From Candidatus Bathyarchaeota archaeon (lineage in GTDB: Archaea > Thermoproteota > Bathyarchaeia > Bathyarchaeales > Bathycorpusculaceae), in the NCBI GenBank assembly GCA_018396705.1, contig JAGTQZ010000002.1:248001-312000 (forward strand): a DNA stretch of 64,000 nucleotides. The letters are read 5' to 3'. Shown here in pieces: positions 7,539-16,412 of this stretch. Within the stretch, counting starts at the first letter, position 1. Each line of letters starts with the position of its first letter. Below the pieces are notes generated by a model. The model had not been told where the DNA came from, made no database searches, and saw nothing but the letters and a program-made list of their open reading frames with translations. Position numbers and translations under genes: made by a program.

Positions 7539-9116
7539 ATGCAAAAAGCCCTAGAAATGGGCAAAAAATCCGCCACAGGAAGCTTCCAACTATTCATAGG
7601 CGTGGCAGCCTCCACCATAATTATGGCAATAGGCACAATAATATTGGCTAGGCTTATAAAACCAGAAGAATATGGCCTATACACAATAGCCCTAATCCCA
7701 TCATACATGGCTAATCTCTTCAGAGACTGGGGCGTAAACTCAGCCATAGCAAGATACACAGCCAGCCTAAGGGCTGAAAACAAAGATGAAAACGCCTACC
7801 CAATAATCATTTCAGGCATAATCTTCGAACTAGCCGCAGGACTCGCTTTGTCCATAATCTTGGTTGCCCTATCTGGTTTTATCGCTTCAACAGTATTCCA
7901 AAGACCAGGAGCCTCATCTCTAATTGCCGTGGCTTCCGTCACGGTGCTTGCAGGAGCCCTTCTTGCAGCCGCGCAATCAACCTTCATAGGCTTTGAAAGA
8001 ATGGAATTAAACAGCCTAACCAGCATTTGCCAAGCAATAGCGAAGACTATCACATCCCCGCTTCTAGTGTTTGCGGGCTATGGTGCTTTAGGGGCAACCT
8101 TAGGCTATACAATATCATTTATATTCGCAACAATAATTGGGCTAATAGCACTATACCTAGCCATAATTAGGGGTTTAAAAGCCAGAAACGCTGAGATAAA
8201 CGGTTTAAGCCAAACTTTGAAGGCTATGCTACGTTACGGAATTCCCCTATCAATAGCTTCAATTATAAGCGGTTTCTTGGCGCAGTTCTATGCTTTTTTG
8301 ATGGCGATATATTGTACAGACACCATGATAGGCAATTATCAAGTGGCAACCCAATTTGCCACGTTGCTGACGTTTTTCTCAATTCCCATATCAACAGTTC
8401 TTTTCCCAGTTTTCTCAAAAATTAACCCGAAAAAAGAGGGGGAACTGCTACAATCAGTGTTTGCATCTTCAGTTAAGTATACTGCAATATTCCTTGTGCC
8501 AGCAACTACGGCAATAATGGTTTTGTCTAAACCAATGATATGCACACTTTTCGGAGAAAAGTGGGCTTACGCGCCGCTATTTCTAACCATGCATGTGATA
8601 GGCAATCTATTCGCGATTTTTGGAAACCTAAGCCTAGGAAACCTTTTGGCAGGCTTGGGTGAAACAAAAACTCAAATGAAACTAAGCCTAATAACGCTGG
8701 CATTCGGCATGCCACTAGCTTTCGTGCTTATACCCTCCGCCGGCATAGTGGGCCTCATAACAACAAGCATAGTGGCGGGACTGCCAAGCTTGTCCATCGG
8801 ATCATACTGGGTTTGGAAGCACTACAACGTTAGAGTTGACATTAAATCCTCTACAAAAATATTAGCAACGTCCTTTATCGCGGCAGCAACAACATTTCTG
8901 GTAACAAACACCATGGCATACGCAGATTGGATAAAGTTGGTTGCTGGAATCACAACCTTTTTGATAACCTACATTGTCGCAGCTCCAGCGGTGGGCGCGG
9001 TTGAAAAAGCTGACGTTGCAAATTTAAAAATAATGTTTTCAGGTTTAGGGGTAATTTCGAAACTTTTAAGCATTCCACTATCCACTATGGAAGCTATTCT
9101 AGGCTTTTTGGGATAA
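7539..9116 (+). CDS. Polysaccharide/oligosaccharide flippase (MATE/Wzx type)
   Basis: A 525-residue integral membrane protein with about 12-14 predicted helices and the family start FQLFIGVAASTIIMAIGTIILARLIKPEEYGLYTIALIPS. It would move lipid-linked oligosaccharides across the membrane for surface glycan or protein glycosylation. The LIxPEEYGxY motif and the paired charged residues in the first loops are typical. The following glycosyltransferase and the decayed epimerase fit the same pathway. Length is normal, and the ATG is preceded by a purine-rich aaagaagg. Confidence 0.86.
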   Translation: MQKALEMGKKSATGSFQLFIGVAASTIIMAIGTIILARLIKPEEYGLYTIALIPSYMANLFRDWGVNSAIARYTASLRAENKDENAYPIIISGIIFELAAGLALSIILVALSGFIASTVFQRPGASSLIAVASVTVLAGALLAAAQSTFIGFERMELNSLTSICQAIAKTITSPLLVFAGYGALGATLGYTISFIFATIIGLIALYLAIIRGLKARNAEINGLSQTLKAMLRYGIPLSIASIISGFLAQFYAFLMAIYCTDTMIGNYQVATQFATLLTFFSIPISTVLFPVFSKINPKKEGELLQSVFASSVKYTAIFLVPATTAIMVLSKPMICTLFGEKWAYAPLFLTMHVIGNLFAIFGNLSLGNLLAGLGETKTQMKLSLITLAFGMPLAFVLIPSAGIVGLITTSIVAGLPSLSIGSYWVWKHYNVRVDIKSSTKILATSFIAAATTFLVTNTMAYADWIKLVAGITTFLITYIVAAPAVGAVEKADVANLKIMFSGLGVISKLLSIPLSTMEAILGFLG

Positions 9117-9163
9117 ACTTTTTAGGGTTAATACATTAACCCTTTAGTTGCGAAGTATTTGAA

Positions 9164-9742
9164 TTGAAATTTCTAGTAAATTATGTAATTCGATTTGCAA
9201 GGCGTAGCATACGGCTTATACGACGGTTTTGGAAAACAATACTTTTGGTTGTCTATGTTTCTCTGGCAACACTGTTATTAAACATGGGGGTTTCCATCTG
9301 GCTAAGCAGTTTTCATGGCCTGTATCTTCCAAGCGTCGGCAATATCCACGTGATAGGTGTGGAAGCCTCTGGTGGGGACATACGCACCTTGCCGAATGGA
9401 AGTCAATTTATCAACTGGGGAACAGTTTATCTTGGAGCTAGGACAGACCGTTTGTTCTATTTGAAGAGTATAAGCAATAAACCGATAATCCTTGAGCTAA
9501 CATCTTCAAATTTGACTTTCCAAAATTCAAAAGGCGACATCGTTAAGGAGCCTCTACCTGTTGAAAATCCCTTACGCTTGTCATGGAATTATACTGGTGT
9601 GCCGCTTGAACCAAACGAACGCATTTGCGTCATTTTAACTTTGGAGGTATCTTCGGATCCAAGGTTTATCGCATATATAGTGGAAAATGATGTTGAACAG
9701 TTCCATTTCATTGTAACCATAAAACCTCTGAGCCAAGCATAG
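9164..9742 (+). CDS. Membrane-anchored beta-sandwich surface protein
   Basis: A 192-residue protein from a TTG. A basic N-terminus (RFARRSIRLIRRFWK) precedes one membrane helix at about residues 24-46; the rest is predicted to be outside the cell. The core INWGTVYLG...YLK...LSWN...ILTLEVSS is shared with the 151-residue protein encoded at 14622-15077 (IDWGEVILG...YLK...LTWN...LILTVKS). Several N-x-S/T sites could be glycosylated. The two paralogues flank the archaeosortase locus. The function is unknown; a structural or binding role at the surface is inference. Confidence 0.65.
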   Translation: MKFLVNYVIRFARRSIRLIRRFWKTILLVVYVSLATLLLNMGVSIWLSSFHGLYLPSVGNIHVIGVEASGGDIRTLPNGSQFINWGTVYLGARTDRLFYLKSISNKPIILELTSSNLTFQNSKGDIVKEPLPVENPLRLSWNYTGVPLEPNERICVILTLEVSSDPRFIAYIVENDVEQFHFIVTIKPLSQA

Positions 9743-9856
9743 CAGATTGTTCTATAACAATGTTGAAAATTTTCTATACTAATTCTACATATGGATTTAT
9801 CTTTGCGTTTAAAATAATTCCTCAAATAAGGGCAGAAAGGAGAAAAAAGAAGGCGA

Positions 9857-10549
9857 ATGCCGAACAACGTTGTATCGGTGATTATTCCAGCATATAATGA
9901 AGAGAAAACACTAGGCAGCGTAATCGAAGAAACAGCCCAAATAATGGAAAGTTTAGGCCTTCCATACGAGATAATCGTTGTAGACGACGGTTCTGAAGAC
10001 CGTACGCGGGAAGTGGCGAGCAAATACAAGGTTACAGTGCTGTCAAACGGAGGAAACATGGGAAAAGGCTACGCCCTAAGAAAGGGTTTTCAACACGCCA
10101 ACGGCAACATAATTGTAACTATAGACGCAGACGGCTCCCACAAGCCTAAGGAAATCCCAGATCTGATTAACACATTAGTGGACGGCGCAGATGTAGTGGC
10201 TGGTTCAAGGTTTTTAGGAAAAAACAAAAACCACACCTCAAAACTCCACGTGTTCGGCAACCATCTCATAAACATGACAATTATGGTTTTAACGGGAAAA
10301 AAGATCACAGACAGTCAAACTGGGCTAAGAGCCTTAAAAAGAGAATTCCTTAAAAGCATAAGTTTGGAGTCTAACGGCTACGAGATTGAAACTGAAATAA
10401 CCATGAAAGGATTAAAAAATGGCTTTGTTTTCAAAGAGATACCTATAAGCTGTGAAAAAAGAAAAAATGGGGTGTCAAGGCTAAGCGCGCTACGACAAGG
10501 CCCAAAAATCTTAAAAACAATTTTAAAACATGCGGTTGCGCCGAAATAG
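9857..10549 (+). CDS. Family 2 glycosyltransferase (dolichyl-phosphate sugar synthase type)
   Basis: A 230-residue GT-A enzyme: VSVIIPAYNEEKTLG at the start, IIVVDDGSEDRT, and the metal-binding region VTIDADGSHKP. There is no C-terminal membrane helix, as in soluble DPM1-like enzymes that load a sugar from a nucleotide donor on to dolichyl phosphate. It is downstream of the flippase and upstream of the sortase substrate, consistent with lipid-linked glycan assembly for surface proteins. The sugar is not predictable. Confidence 0.86.
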   Translation: MPNNVVSVIIPAYNEEKTLGSVIEETAQIMESLGLPYEIIVVDDGSEDRTREVASKYKVTVLSNGGNMGKGYALRKGFQHANGNIIVTIDADGSHKPKEIPDLINTLVDGADVVAGSRFLGKNKNHTSKLHVFGNHLINMTIMVLTGKKITDSQTGLRALKREFLKSISLESNGYEIETEITMKGLKNGFVFKEIPISCEKRKNGVSRLSALRQGPKILKTILKHAVAPK

Positions 10550-10633
10550 AAAATTTTGTCTAAAGGTCTATACTTGTATTCCACATAAATTTATAAACAC
10601 TATCTTTTTTGTTATAGAAAGGGAGAGGGTATA

Positions 10634-11332
10634 TTGGATTTAAAGAAAATGTTGCTAGCGCTGATGATAATAACATTTGTTGCCAGTTTCCTTTACATGC
10701 CAGCTGTCAAAGCTGAAGAAGTGGTGATAAATAACTATGACAATGTAACGTCGGAGAAGGTAATTAGCGAAATCAACGACATTGTTAAAAAGGGTGTTAC
10801 GGAGGGGGAGATAATATACATTGAAGACTCTGCGTTTTCTAGTTCTCTAACATCATCCCTAAAGAATTATGGTCCTAGGATGTTATTATGTCGTTATTGG
10901 TACAGTTTAACAGTGTCTCCAAAGGCTGCCTATGTTGGGCAGTCCGTAACGGCTAATGCAACTACAAATAACATGTACGTTACAAATGTCACATTCATAT
11001 GGATAAAATTGTTCGACGGGATCAAAAAGACGGAAAGAGTCCAGGCCTCTTTGAAAAATGGTCTTAAGGAGGCTATCAGCACATACGAACTTACCAGTAA
11101 CAGCGATGTAGGCTCGTGGTTGGTGTTCGCCTTGTTCGAGTTTGAATATGTCAATTCATATGGGTGTAAATGTATAAAGTTGTTTGCCCTTAGGTGGACA
11201 TGTTTCTATGTTAATCCCAGAATCCCACAGCAAATACCAGACTATCCGGTTGTTGGCACTGCAGGTGCTATGACATCCATGATTATAGGGTTAGGTTTAT
11301 TCATAAATAAGAGAAAACGAAAACCCTTTTAG
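10634..11332 (+). CDS. Secreted protein with C-terminal sorting signal
   Basis: A 232-residue protein. Residues 1-25 form a signal peptide (LKKMLLALMIITF, cleavage near VKA-EE). The middle is a soluble region with several N-x-S/T sites and few cysteines. The C-terminus is a three-part sorting signal: the motif IPDYPVVG at about 201-208, a hydrophobic helix (TAGAMTSMIIGLGLFI), and a basic end (NKRKRK). This resembles the PEF/VPEFP-type CTERM signals recognised by archaeosortases, and an archaeosortase gene starts 52 bp downstream. A TATA element (aatttataaa) lies about 45 bp upstream, and a gggagaggg ribosome site precedes the start. Confidence 0.72.
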   Translation: MDLKKMLLALMIITFVASFLYMPAVKAEEVVINNYDNVTSEKVISEINDIVKKGVTEGEIIYIEDSAFSSSLTSSLKNYGPRMLLCRYWYSLTVSPKAAYVGQSVTANATTNNMYVTNVTFIWIKLFDGIKKTERVQASLKNGLKEAISTYELTSNSDVGSWLVFALFEFEYVNSYGCKCIKLFALRWTCFYVNPRIPQQIPDYPVVGTAGAMTSMIIGLGLFINKRKRKPF

Positions 11333-11383
11333 AGATCTTTTTAAAGTTTCTCTTCGTTTATTTTCTTTTGAAGGGTTAATATT

Positions 11384-13441
11384 GTGAAGAGAGTTTCAGA
11401 TAAAATCAGGTGGATAATTGGTGCATTTGAGGGCTATTGGCAGCACGTTTTAGCCCTATTTCTTTTTTTATTGGTAATCTGGGCAGTCTACTGGCGTGAC
11501 TTGGAAATATTGTTGAATGAAGCCCTCCACGCGGAAGCTCTTTCACACGTTCTTCTAATACCAGCCTTCGTGGGCGTTCTTCTCTATTTGAAGAGGGATG
11601 CGTTTAAGGCTTCGCTTGCTTTGGAGTCTCTACGAAAGAAATCTGGAGGCATGCCTTTTGATGAACTCGTTGGATTAAGCCTATGCCTCATAGCTTTTCT
11701 AGTTTATTGGTATGGTTCATACACATTTTATCCACTGGAATATCATGTGCTCTCTTTACCCGTATTTGTAGTGGGTGCCATGCTAATTCTCTTTAATCTA
11801 AAAGCCTTGAAAGTGCTAATCATCCCCGTAGTGCTTCTTGTTTTTATGGTCCCGATGCCCAACGAGATAGCATACACTTTAGGCGGAAACCTAGCAAACA
11901 TTAACACTCAAGCTTCCTATACATTACTCAAGGGGTTAGGAGTCCCGGTAACATTAAACACGACGTATGGCTCTCCAACCATAATGCTGACGAAAAACCA
12001 GGAGCAGCCAATTCCGTTCACTGTGGACATCCCATGCTCGGGTATTTACATGTTAACCGCCTTCTTCATGTTCGCTGTCTTTCTAATGGCGATTGTACAA
12101 GCTCCACTTCTCAAAAAAGCTTTAATCTTCGCGGTTGGCTTCGCTGTTTTTGAAGCTCTAAACATTGTCCGCATAACGTCCATAGTTTCTGCGGCTTACC
12201 TCTTCGGAGAAGAGGTTGCAATGCTTATTTTTCACTCATTAGCTGGTTTAATGCTCACATTCGTTGGAATATTCATCACACTTATCGTGTCTGAAAAGCT
12301 ATTGGCAATAAAAGTTATTACCAGCCGCGCTGACACGCCTTTATGCCCAGAGTGTAACAGGTTTCGGGAAAAATTCCAGAACTTTTGCTTAAACTGTGGA
12401 AGGTTCTTTAACCCATTTAGAAGGAAACCTTCCCGAGTTTTTTGGGCAAAAATAACGCTGCTACTAATCGGCTGTTGCCTAGTATCTCTAAGCGTCAGCG
12501 CGCCGGTTTTCGCCATCTCAAAGGAAACAATAGAGGTAACCTCATGGGAAAAAACAACAGAAATTCTGCCGCGGGTCCCAGATTACAACCTCACTTTTCT
12601 ATATCGGGATACTGGTTATGAACGAATAGCAAAACAGGACGCGTCGCTGGTTTACGCTTATTTTCCAGCAAACCTTTCAAGGCCGGTTACATATGCTATT
12701 ATAAGCGTGGCAACCAGCATCTCGAACCTTCATAACTGGGAAGTTTGCCTCATATCATGGCAGACAGCTCAGGGGCGTTACCCGCTAGTTGAAGTTCTAG
12801 CCTCTAACGATATACAATTGCTTGAGGGCGGCCAGTTAATTGCAAAGTACCTAGTTTTCCGAAATTCCGAGGAAAACTATACGCAATATACACTTTACTG
12901 GTATGAAAGGGCCACATTCAAAATGGGCGCCACAGTGCAACAGCGATATGTTAGAATAAGCCTTCTAATATGGGCATGGGGAGTTTCCAGCCCTCAACAG
13001 TATGAAAACCAGCTTCTGGAACTCGGAGATGCGGTAGCCCGCCACTGGGAACCAATAAAAACTCAAGCATTACTTTCTTTGGGAATACCTGCACAGCAAA
13101 CTCTCCTTGCCTTTTCAATAGCCCTCATAATAGTCACAAAAGCAGCAGAGTCCACCCGCAAGTGGCATAAAAAAATGAATAACATGAAAATATTCAACAA
13201 TCTAGCTTCACCCACAGACAAGCTTGTACTTCAAACAATTACCGAGTTAAGCAAAGCTAAAGGAAACGCCACGACAGCTGAAATAAATAATGCAATTAAA
13301 AACAGAACTGGGAAAACAATGAAACTTAGAAGGCTCATGGAAAGGTTAAACCGTCTACAGGAATATGGCTTCATAAAAGTGGACCTAACGTTAACAAATA
13401 ATACTCCAAAACTTGTTTGGAAAAGTTTAGTAAACCTCTAG
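11384..13441 (+). CDS. Archaeosortase with fused zinc ribbon, EpsI-like and winged-helix domains
   Basis: A 685-residue protein from a GTG. Residues 20-310 are a multi-pass archaeosortase/exosortase with C218 (IPCSGIY), R263 (NIVRITS) and H284 (FHSLAG), the expected Cys-Arg-His set. Residues 321-338 form a CPEC...CLNC zinc ribbon. A membrane helix at about 356-378 leads to an extracellular region of about 190 residues that resembles the EpsI-type (DUF3485) partner of exosortases. Another helix follows, and the last 75 residues look like a winged helix (SKAKGNATTAEINNAIKN, RLNRLQEYGFIKV). Archaeosortases process CTERM proteins, and the preceding gene encodes a candidate substrate. The cytoplasmic ribbon and DNA-binding-like end are unusual. 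Confidence 0.8.
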   Translation: MKRVSDKIRWIIGAFEGYWQHVLALFLFLLVIWAVYWRDLEILLNEALHAEALSHVLLIPAFVGVLLYLKRDAFKASLALESLRKKSGGMPFDELVGLSLCLIAFLVYWYGSYTFYPLEYHVLSLPVFVVGAMLILFNLKALKVLIIPVVLLVFMVPMPNEIAYTLGGNLANINTQASYTLLKGLGVPVTLNTTYGSPTIMLTKNQEQPIPFTVDIPCSGIYMLTAFFMFAVFLMAIVQAPLLKKALIFAVGFAVFEALNIVRITSIVSAAYLFGEEVAMLIFHSLAGLMLTFVGIFITLIVSEKLLAIKVITSRADTPLCPECNRFREKFQNFCLNCGRFFNPFRRKPSRVFWAKITLLLIGCCLVSLSVSAPVFAISKETIEVTSWEKTTEILPRVPDYNLTFLYRDTGYERIAKQDASLVYAYFPANLSRPVTYAIISVATSISNLHNWEVCLISWQTAQGRYPLVEVLASNDIQLLEGGQLIAKYLVFRNSEENYTQYTLYWYERATFKMGATVQQRYVRISLLIWAWGVSSPQQYENQLLELGDAVARHWEPIKTQALLSLGIPAQQTLLAFSIALIIVTKAAESTRKWHKKMNNMKIFNNLASPTDKLVLQTITELSKAKGNATTAEINNAIKNRTGKTMKLRRLMERLNRLQEYGFIKVDLTLTNNTPKLVWKSLVNL

Positions 13442-13481
13442 AAACCTTAAATGGCAAGTTCACCTCATTTTTAGTTTAGAA

Positions 13482-14375
13482 ATGTGCATAGAAACGAACA
13501 AAAAGGTCGAAGAAAAAACACCAAACGAACATTCGGCGGAGACCGTCAAAAAGCTTCAAGAGGAAGTTGAAAATCTGAAACTTGAGCTAAAAAAGGCTAA
13601 GAGCATACCTTCCGGGAAAATAGGCTTAGCCTTAGCAATCCCCGGCGTCTTATGCCTCGTCGGCGCAATTTTAAAGGACTCGAACGTTTTAGCCTTCATA
13701 GGTTTAGGTTTAACATTCTGGGGTGCTCTCTTCTTTTTCGTGAGACCTCTGCGGTATGTGCAAAGTAGTCTAATAGACTCAACGGCGTTACCTGCATACA
13801 AAACTATTGACAGAATAGTTGCAGACTTGAAATATAAAGGCAAAAGCTATTATATACCGCCATATCCAAAGGAAGTTTACCTTCCAGAACACTTAAAAGG
13901 CCTTAAAGACCATGTGGTTTTTATTTCTTCAGACGCTGGTGGCGTGCCTTCCATAGAAGAACTTGCAAAAAGCAAATTTTTGCTCGCCAACCCGAACGGT
14001 GTTTGTGTTGCTCCACCAGGGTTGGGAATTCTTGAACAGATTGAAAAAGAGTTAAGGAAGGACACAGCGAAACTTCAGTTAGCTGAACTATGCGAAACCA
14101 TCCCCATAATAATTGTTGAAAACCTACAGTTGGCAAAAGAAGCGGAAATGAAAATTGAAGACAACAGCGTTAATCTAAAAATATCTGACTCAGTGTACAA
14201 GAGTCTATATATTGATGAAAACTTGAAAAGTGTTTATTTACTAGGATGCCCTATTGCAAGCGCTGTAGCATGTGCGTTAGCCAAGGCTTCTGGAAAAGCA
14301 GTTACAATACAGAAGGTTAACGCATCTATTGATGGCCAGACAGTTGAAATTCGATACCGCATGGTGGAAAGCTAG
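13482..14375 (+). CDS. Conserved membrane protein with coiled coil
   Basis: A 297-residue protein, not assigned to a named family. It has a predicted coiled coil at about residues 9-38 (VKKLQEEVENLKLELKKA), two adjacent membrane helices at about 50-90, and a 200-residue cytoplasmic domain rich in hydrophobic strands (VFISSDAGGVPSIEEL, GVCVAPPGLGILEQIEKEL). It follows the sortase by 40 bp and precedes a small membrane protein by 2 bp, so it is probably part of the surface locus. No catalytic motif is visible. Confidence 0.6.
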   Translation: MCIETNKKVEEKTPNEHSAETVKKLQEEVENLKLELKKAKSIPSGKIGLALAIPGVLCLVGAILKDSNVLAFIGLGLTFWGALFFFVRPLRYVQSSLIDSTALPAYKTIDRIVADLKYKGKSYYIPPYPKEVYLPEHLKGLKDHVVFISSDAGGVPSIEELAKSKFLLANPNGVCVAPPGLGILEQIEKELRKDTAKLQLAELCETIPIIIVENLQLAKEAEMKIEDNSVNLKISDSVYKSLYIDENLKSVYLLGCPIASAVACALAKASGKAVTIQKVNASIDGQTVEIRYRMVES

Positions 14376-14377
14376 AC

Positions 14378-14584
14378 ATGAATTTTCCGATGTCCATGTC
14401 GGACATAAGCCTTTGGCTGGCGGTCATGGCTATAATTCTGCTCATAACATCTGAGATTATATCTTCAGCTTCTGGATACACTGGAAACATTATTATTGAA
14501 AAGAGGCGTCTTCGCCTCGTCGCCCTTGCTTTAGGAATCGGGTTTATGGCTACTGTGATTATGCGGATTTTCCAGCCTTTTTAG
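14378..14584 (+). CDS. Small two-helix membrane protein
   Basis: A 68-residue protein starting 2 bp after the previous stop. Two hydrophobic helices (LWLAVMAIILLITSEII and LVALALGIGFMATVIM) flank a short basic loop (IIEKRRLR). Close spacing suggests that it is made with, and perhaps binds, the membrane protein encoded just upstream. Similar small partners accompany many membrane complexes; the function is unknown. Confidence 0.55.
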   Translation: MNFPMSMSDISLWLAVMAIILLITSEIISSASGYTGNIIIEKRRLRLVALALGIGFMATVIMRIFQPF

Positions 14585-14621
14585 CTAAATTTTCAAACAA
14601 ATTAAGAGGAGATCGTTGGCG

Positions 14622-15077
14622 TTATTGAGTTTCAGTTGCTATTATGGATATATCAAATGAGAATGAGCCTCCTTGGGCGTTTGACTTCACTGTTAGGATT
14701 AAGTTTGCACTGATTGATTCGCCGACGTTTAAAATAGCGTTTTCCCGGTTCCAAGTTAAAGTTAAGTAATTACTTGCCGAAGATGGAGTCCAGTTTCCAT
14801 ATATCATGGAAAGCGTTACCTTTACATTACCAAGGTTTTTCAGGTATATAGTCCGTGTATAATTTTGACCTAGGATAACTTCACCCCAATCAATGCTAGA
14901 TAGGGAAACTGTACACGATGAGTCGCTGTATACGCCGAGACCCAGAGTGGCCCTCACGTTTCCCGAACTTTGAATCGTTTGGATAGCTGGAAGCAAACCG
15001 GCAACTAAGGCTGTTGTGACCATGGCTGCTAGCGCAAGGGCGAAGGCTATGGCCAAATTTGATTTTGGGCTTTCCAT
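14622..15077 (-). CDS. Membrane-anchored beta-sandwich protein, paralogue of 9164-9742
   Basis: A 151-residue protein with an N-terminal membrane helix (LAIAFALALAAMVTTALVA) and a beta-rich exterior. The pattern SIDWGEVILGQNYTRTIYLK, then LTLTWN and LILTVKS aligns with the larger protein at 9164-9742. It has several N-x-S/T sites. It is transcribed on the minus strand, convergent with the small membrane gene. The resemblance to pilin-like surface subunits is limited to the single N-terminal helix. Confidence 0.62.
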   Translation of the reverse strand: MESPKSNLAIAFALALAAMVTTALVAGLLPAIQTIQSSGNVRATLGLGVYSDSSCTVSLSSIDWGEVILGQNYTRTIYLKNLGNVKVTLSMIYGNWTPSSASNYLTLTWNRENAILNVGESISANLILTVKSNAQGGSFSFDISIIATETQ

Positions 15078-15166
15078 ATGAGGCAGCCTCCACGAGGAAA
15101 GGCTATCTTAAGTCTTAATAAACCTTATTGTTCACGATAACAACACAAATACAGATTCACCTGCCA

Positions 15167-15213
15167 GTGTTAGCGGCTATTCAGCTGGTCTAAAATCCAG
15201 CAGCTGCTAACAC
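15167..15213. repeat. Strong hairpin in a 314-bp intergenic region
   Basis: The region between divergent genes (15078-15391) has no coding frame. It holds a two-part stem: GTGTTAGCGGCT (15167-15178) pairs with AGCTGCTAACAC (15202-15213) with one G-T position, and an inner GCTGG/CCAGC stem (15184-15188 and 15197-15201) closes on an 8-nt loop. No poly-T run follows, so it does not look like a terminator. It could be a structured leader RNA or the end of a small transposon. Confidence 0.4.
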
Positions 15214-15391
15214 CCTAGCGTAGGCGCTGAAATTCATTTTTAAATTTATTGTTTCTAGGCGGCGGACTCACGCACTCAAGATCCCAATCACTTTTCAGCG
15301 GGGCCAGAATCGTCATCGCCCGCCATCAAAAACTAAATGTTAAACTTAAAATAAAAGTTTATGTTCGCTGGTCTCAAGGCGTTGTACAGCC

Positions 15392-16375
15392 ATGTTTAAA
15401 CATTTGAGGGTTACGCCCCTGGCCGCGGAAAGTTTAGGTGTACGCTCCATGTGCACCCTTGTCGAGACACCGGACTTGCGGGTTCTTCTTGATGCTGGAG
15501 TTTCGCTTTGTCCAAACCGTTTCGGTTTGCCCCCGCATCCGCTGGAGTACAAAGCGATAATTGAATGTAGATGGCGAATAGCTGAAGCCTCTGAAAGGGC
15601 AGACGTGGTGACCATAAGCCATTATCATTTTGACCATCACACGCCTTCCTATGAGGATTGGTTTTGTAACTGGACGAAGTTAGATGAAACCGCCAAGCAG
15701 ATTTATCAAGACAAAATTGTTTTGATGAAAAATCCGAAGGAGTGGATTAACTTTAGCCAGAGACGTCGAGGCTGGGTTTTCCAGAAAACTGGCGGAAAAC
15801 ACGCCAAAAAACTTGAAATTGCAGATGGCAGAACTTTCACATTTGGAAAAACCACAATAAGATTCTCGGAGCCTGTTTCCCACGGTCCAGATGATTCAGC
15901 CTTAGGCTGGGTGTTAATGGCAACCATAGAGTTTAAGGGTGAAAAATTCCTTTTCGCTCCAGATGTGCAGGGACCCATTTCAGTTAAAACTCTTGAAAAG
16001 ATTGTTGCAGAGAAACCACAACTTGTTATTATTGGTGGACCGCCCTCTTATCTGACAGGTTTTAGAGTAAACGAGGTAGAATTTAAACGTGGAATAGAAA
16101 ATTTGGAAAAGCTCGTTGAAATTGCGCCATGCATTGTTTTGGAACATCACCTTTTAAGAGATGAAAACTGGCGTGAAAAGGCGGCTAAGGTTTTTAAAAA
16201 AGCTGAGAAAGCGGAACACAGGGTTTTAACCGCCGCTGAGTTTATAGGCAGAGAAAACTCTTTTCTGGAAGCGGTCAGACGGAGACTCTTCGCGGAGAAA
16301 CCGCCCTCAAAAGAATTTGAGAAGTGGATGCGGGAAAACCATGAAAAAAGAAAGCAGACTAAGCCGCCAATTTAA
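15392..16375 (+). CDS. MBL-fold hydrolase, UPF0282-like
   Basis: A 327-residue metallo-beta-lactamase-fold protein. The HxHxDHH metal motif is present as ISHYHFDHHTP (about residues 75-82). Further possible ligands are SHGPDD and FLFAPDVQG, with ...VLEHHLLRD near the C-terminus. The closest known group is the archaeal UPF0282 set, whose substrate is not known. The start (ATG) is about 35 bp downstream of a TATA-like aaaataaaagttta. The gene stands alone, divergent from the beta-sandwich gene. Confidence 0.82.
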   Translation: MFKHLRVTPLAAESLGVRSMCTLVETPDLRVLLDAGVSLCPNRFGLPPHPLEYKAIIECRWRIAEASERADVVTISHYHFDHHTPSYEDWFCNWTKLDETAKQIYQDKIVLMKNPKEWINFSQRRRGWVFQKTGGKHAKKLEIADGRTFTFGKTTIRFSEPVSHGPDDSALGWVLMATIEFKGEKFLFAPDVQGPISVKTLEKIVAEKPQLVIIGGPPSYLTGFRVNEVEFKRGIENLEKLVEIAPCIVLEHHLLRDENWREKAAKVFKKAEKAEHRVLTAAEFIGRENSFLEAVRRRLFAEKPPSKEFEKWMRENHEKRKQTKPPI

Positions 16376-16412
16376 CCACTGTTTAATGTGAGAAAGCCAA
16401 TTAGTGGCCAAT

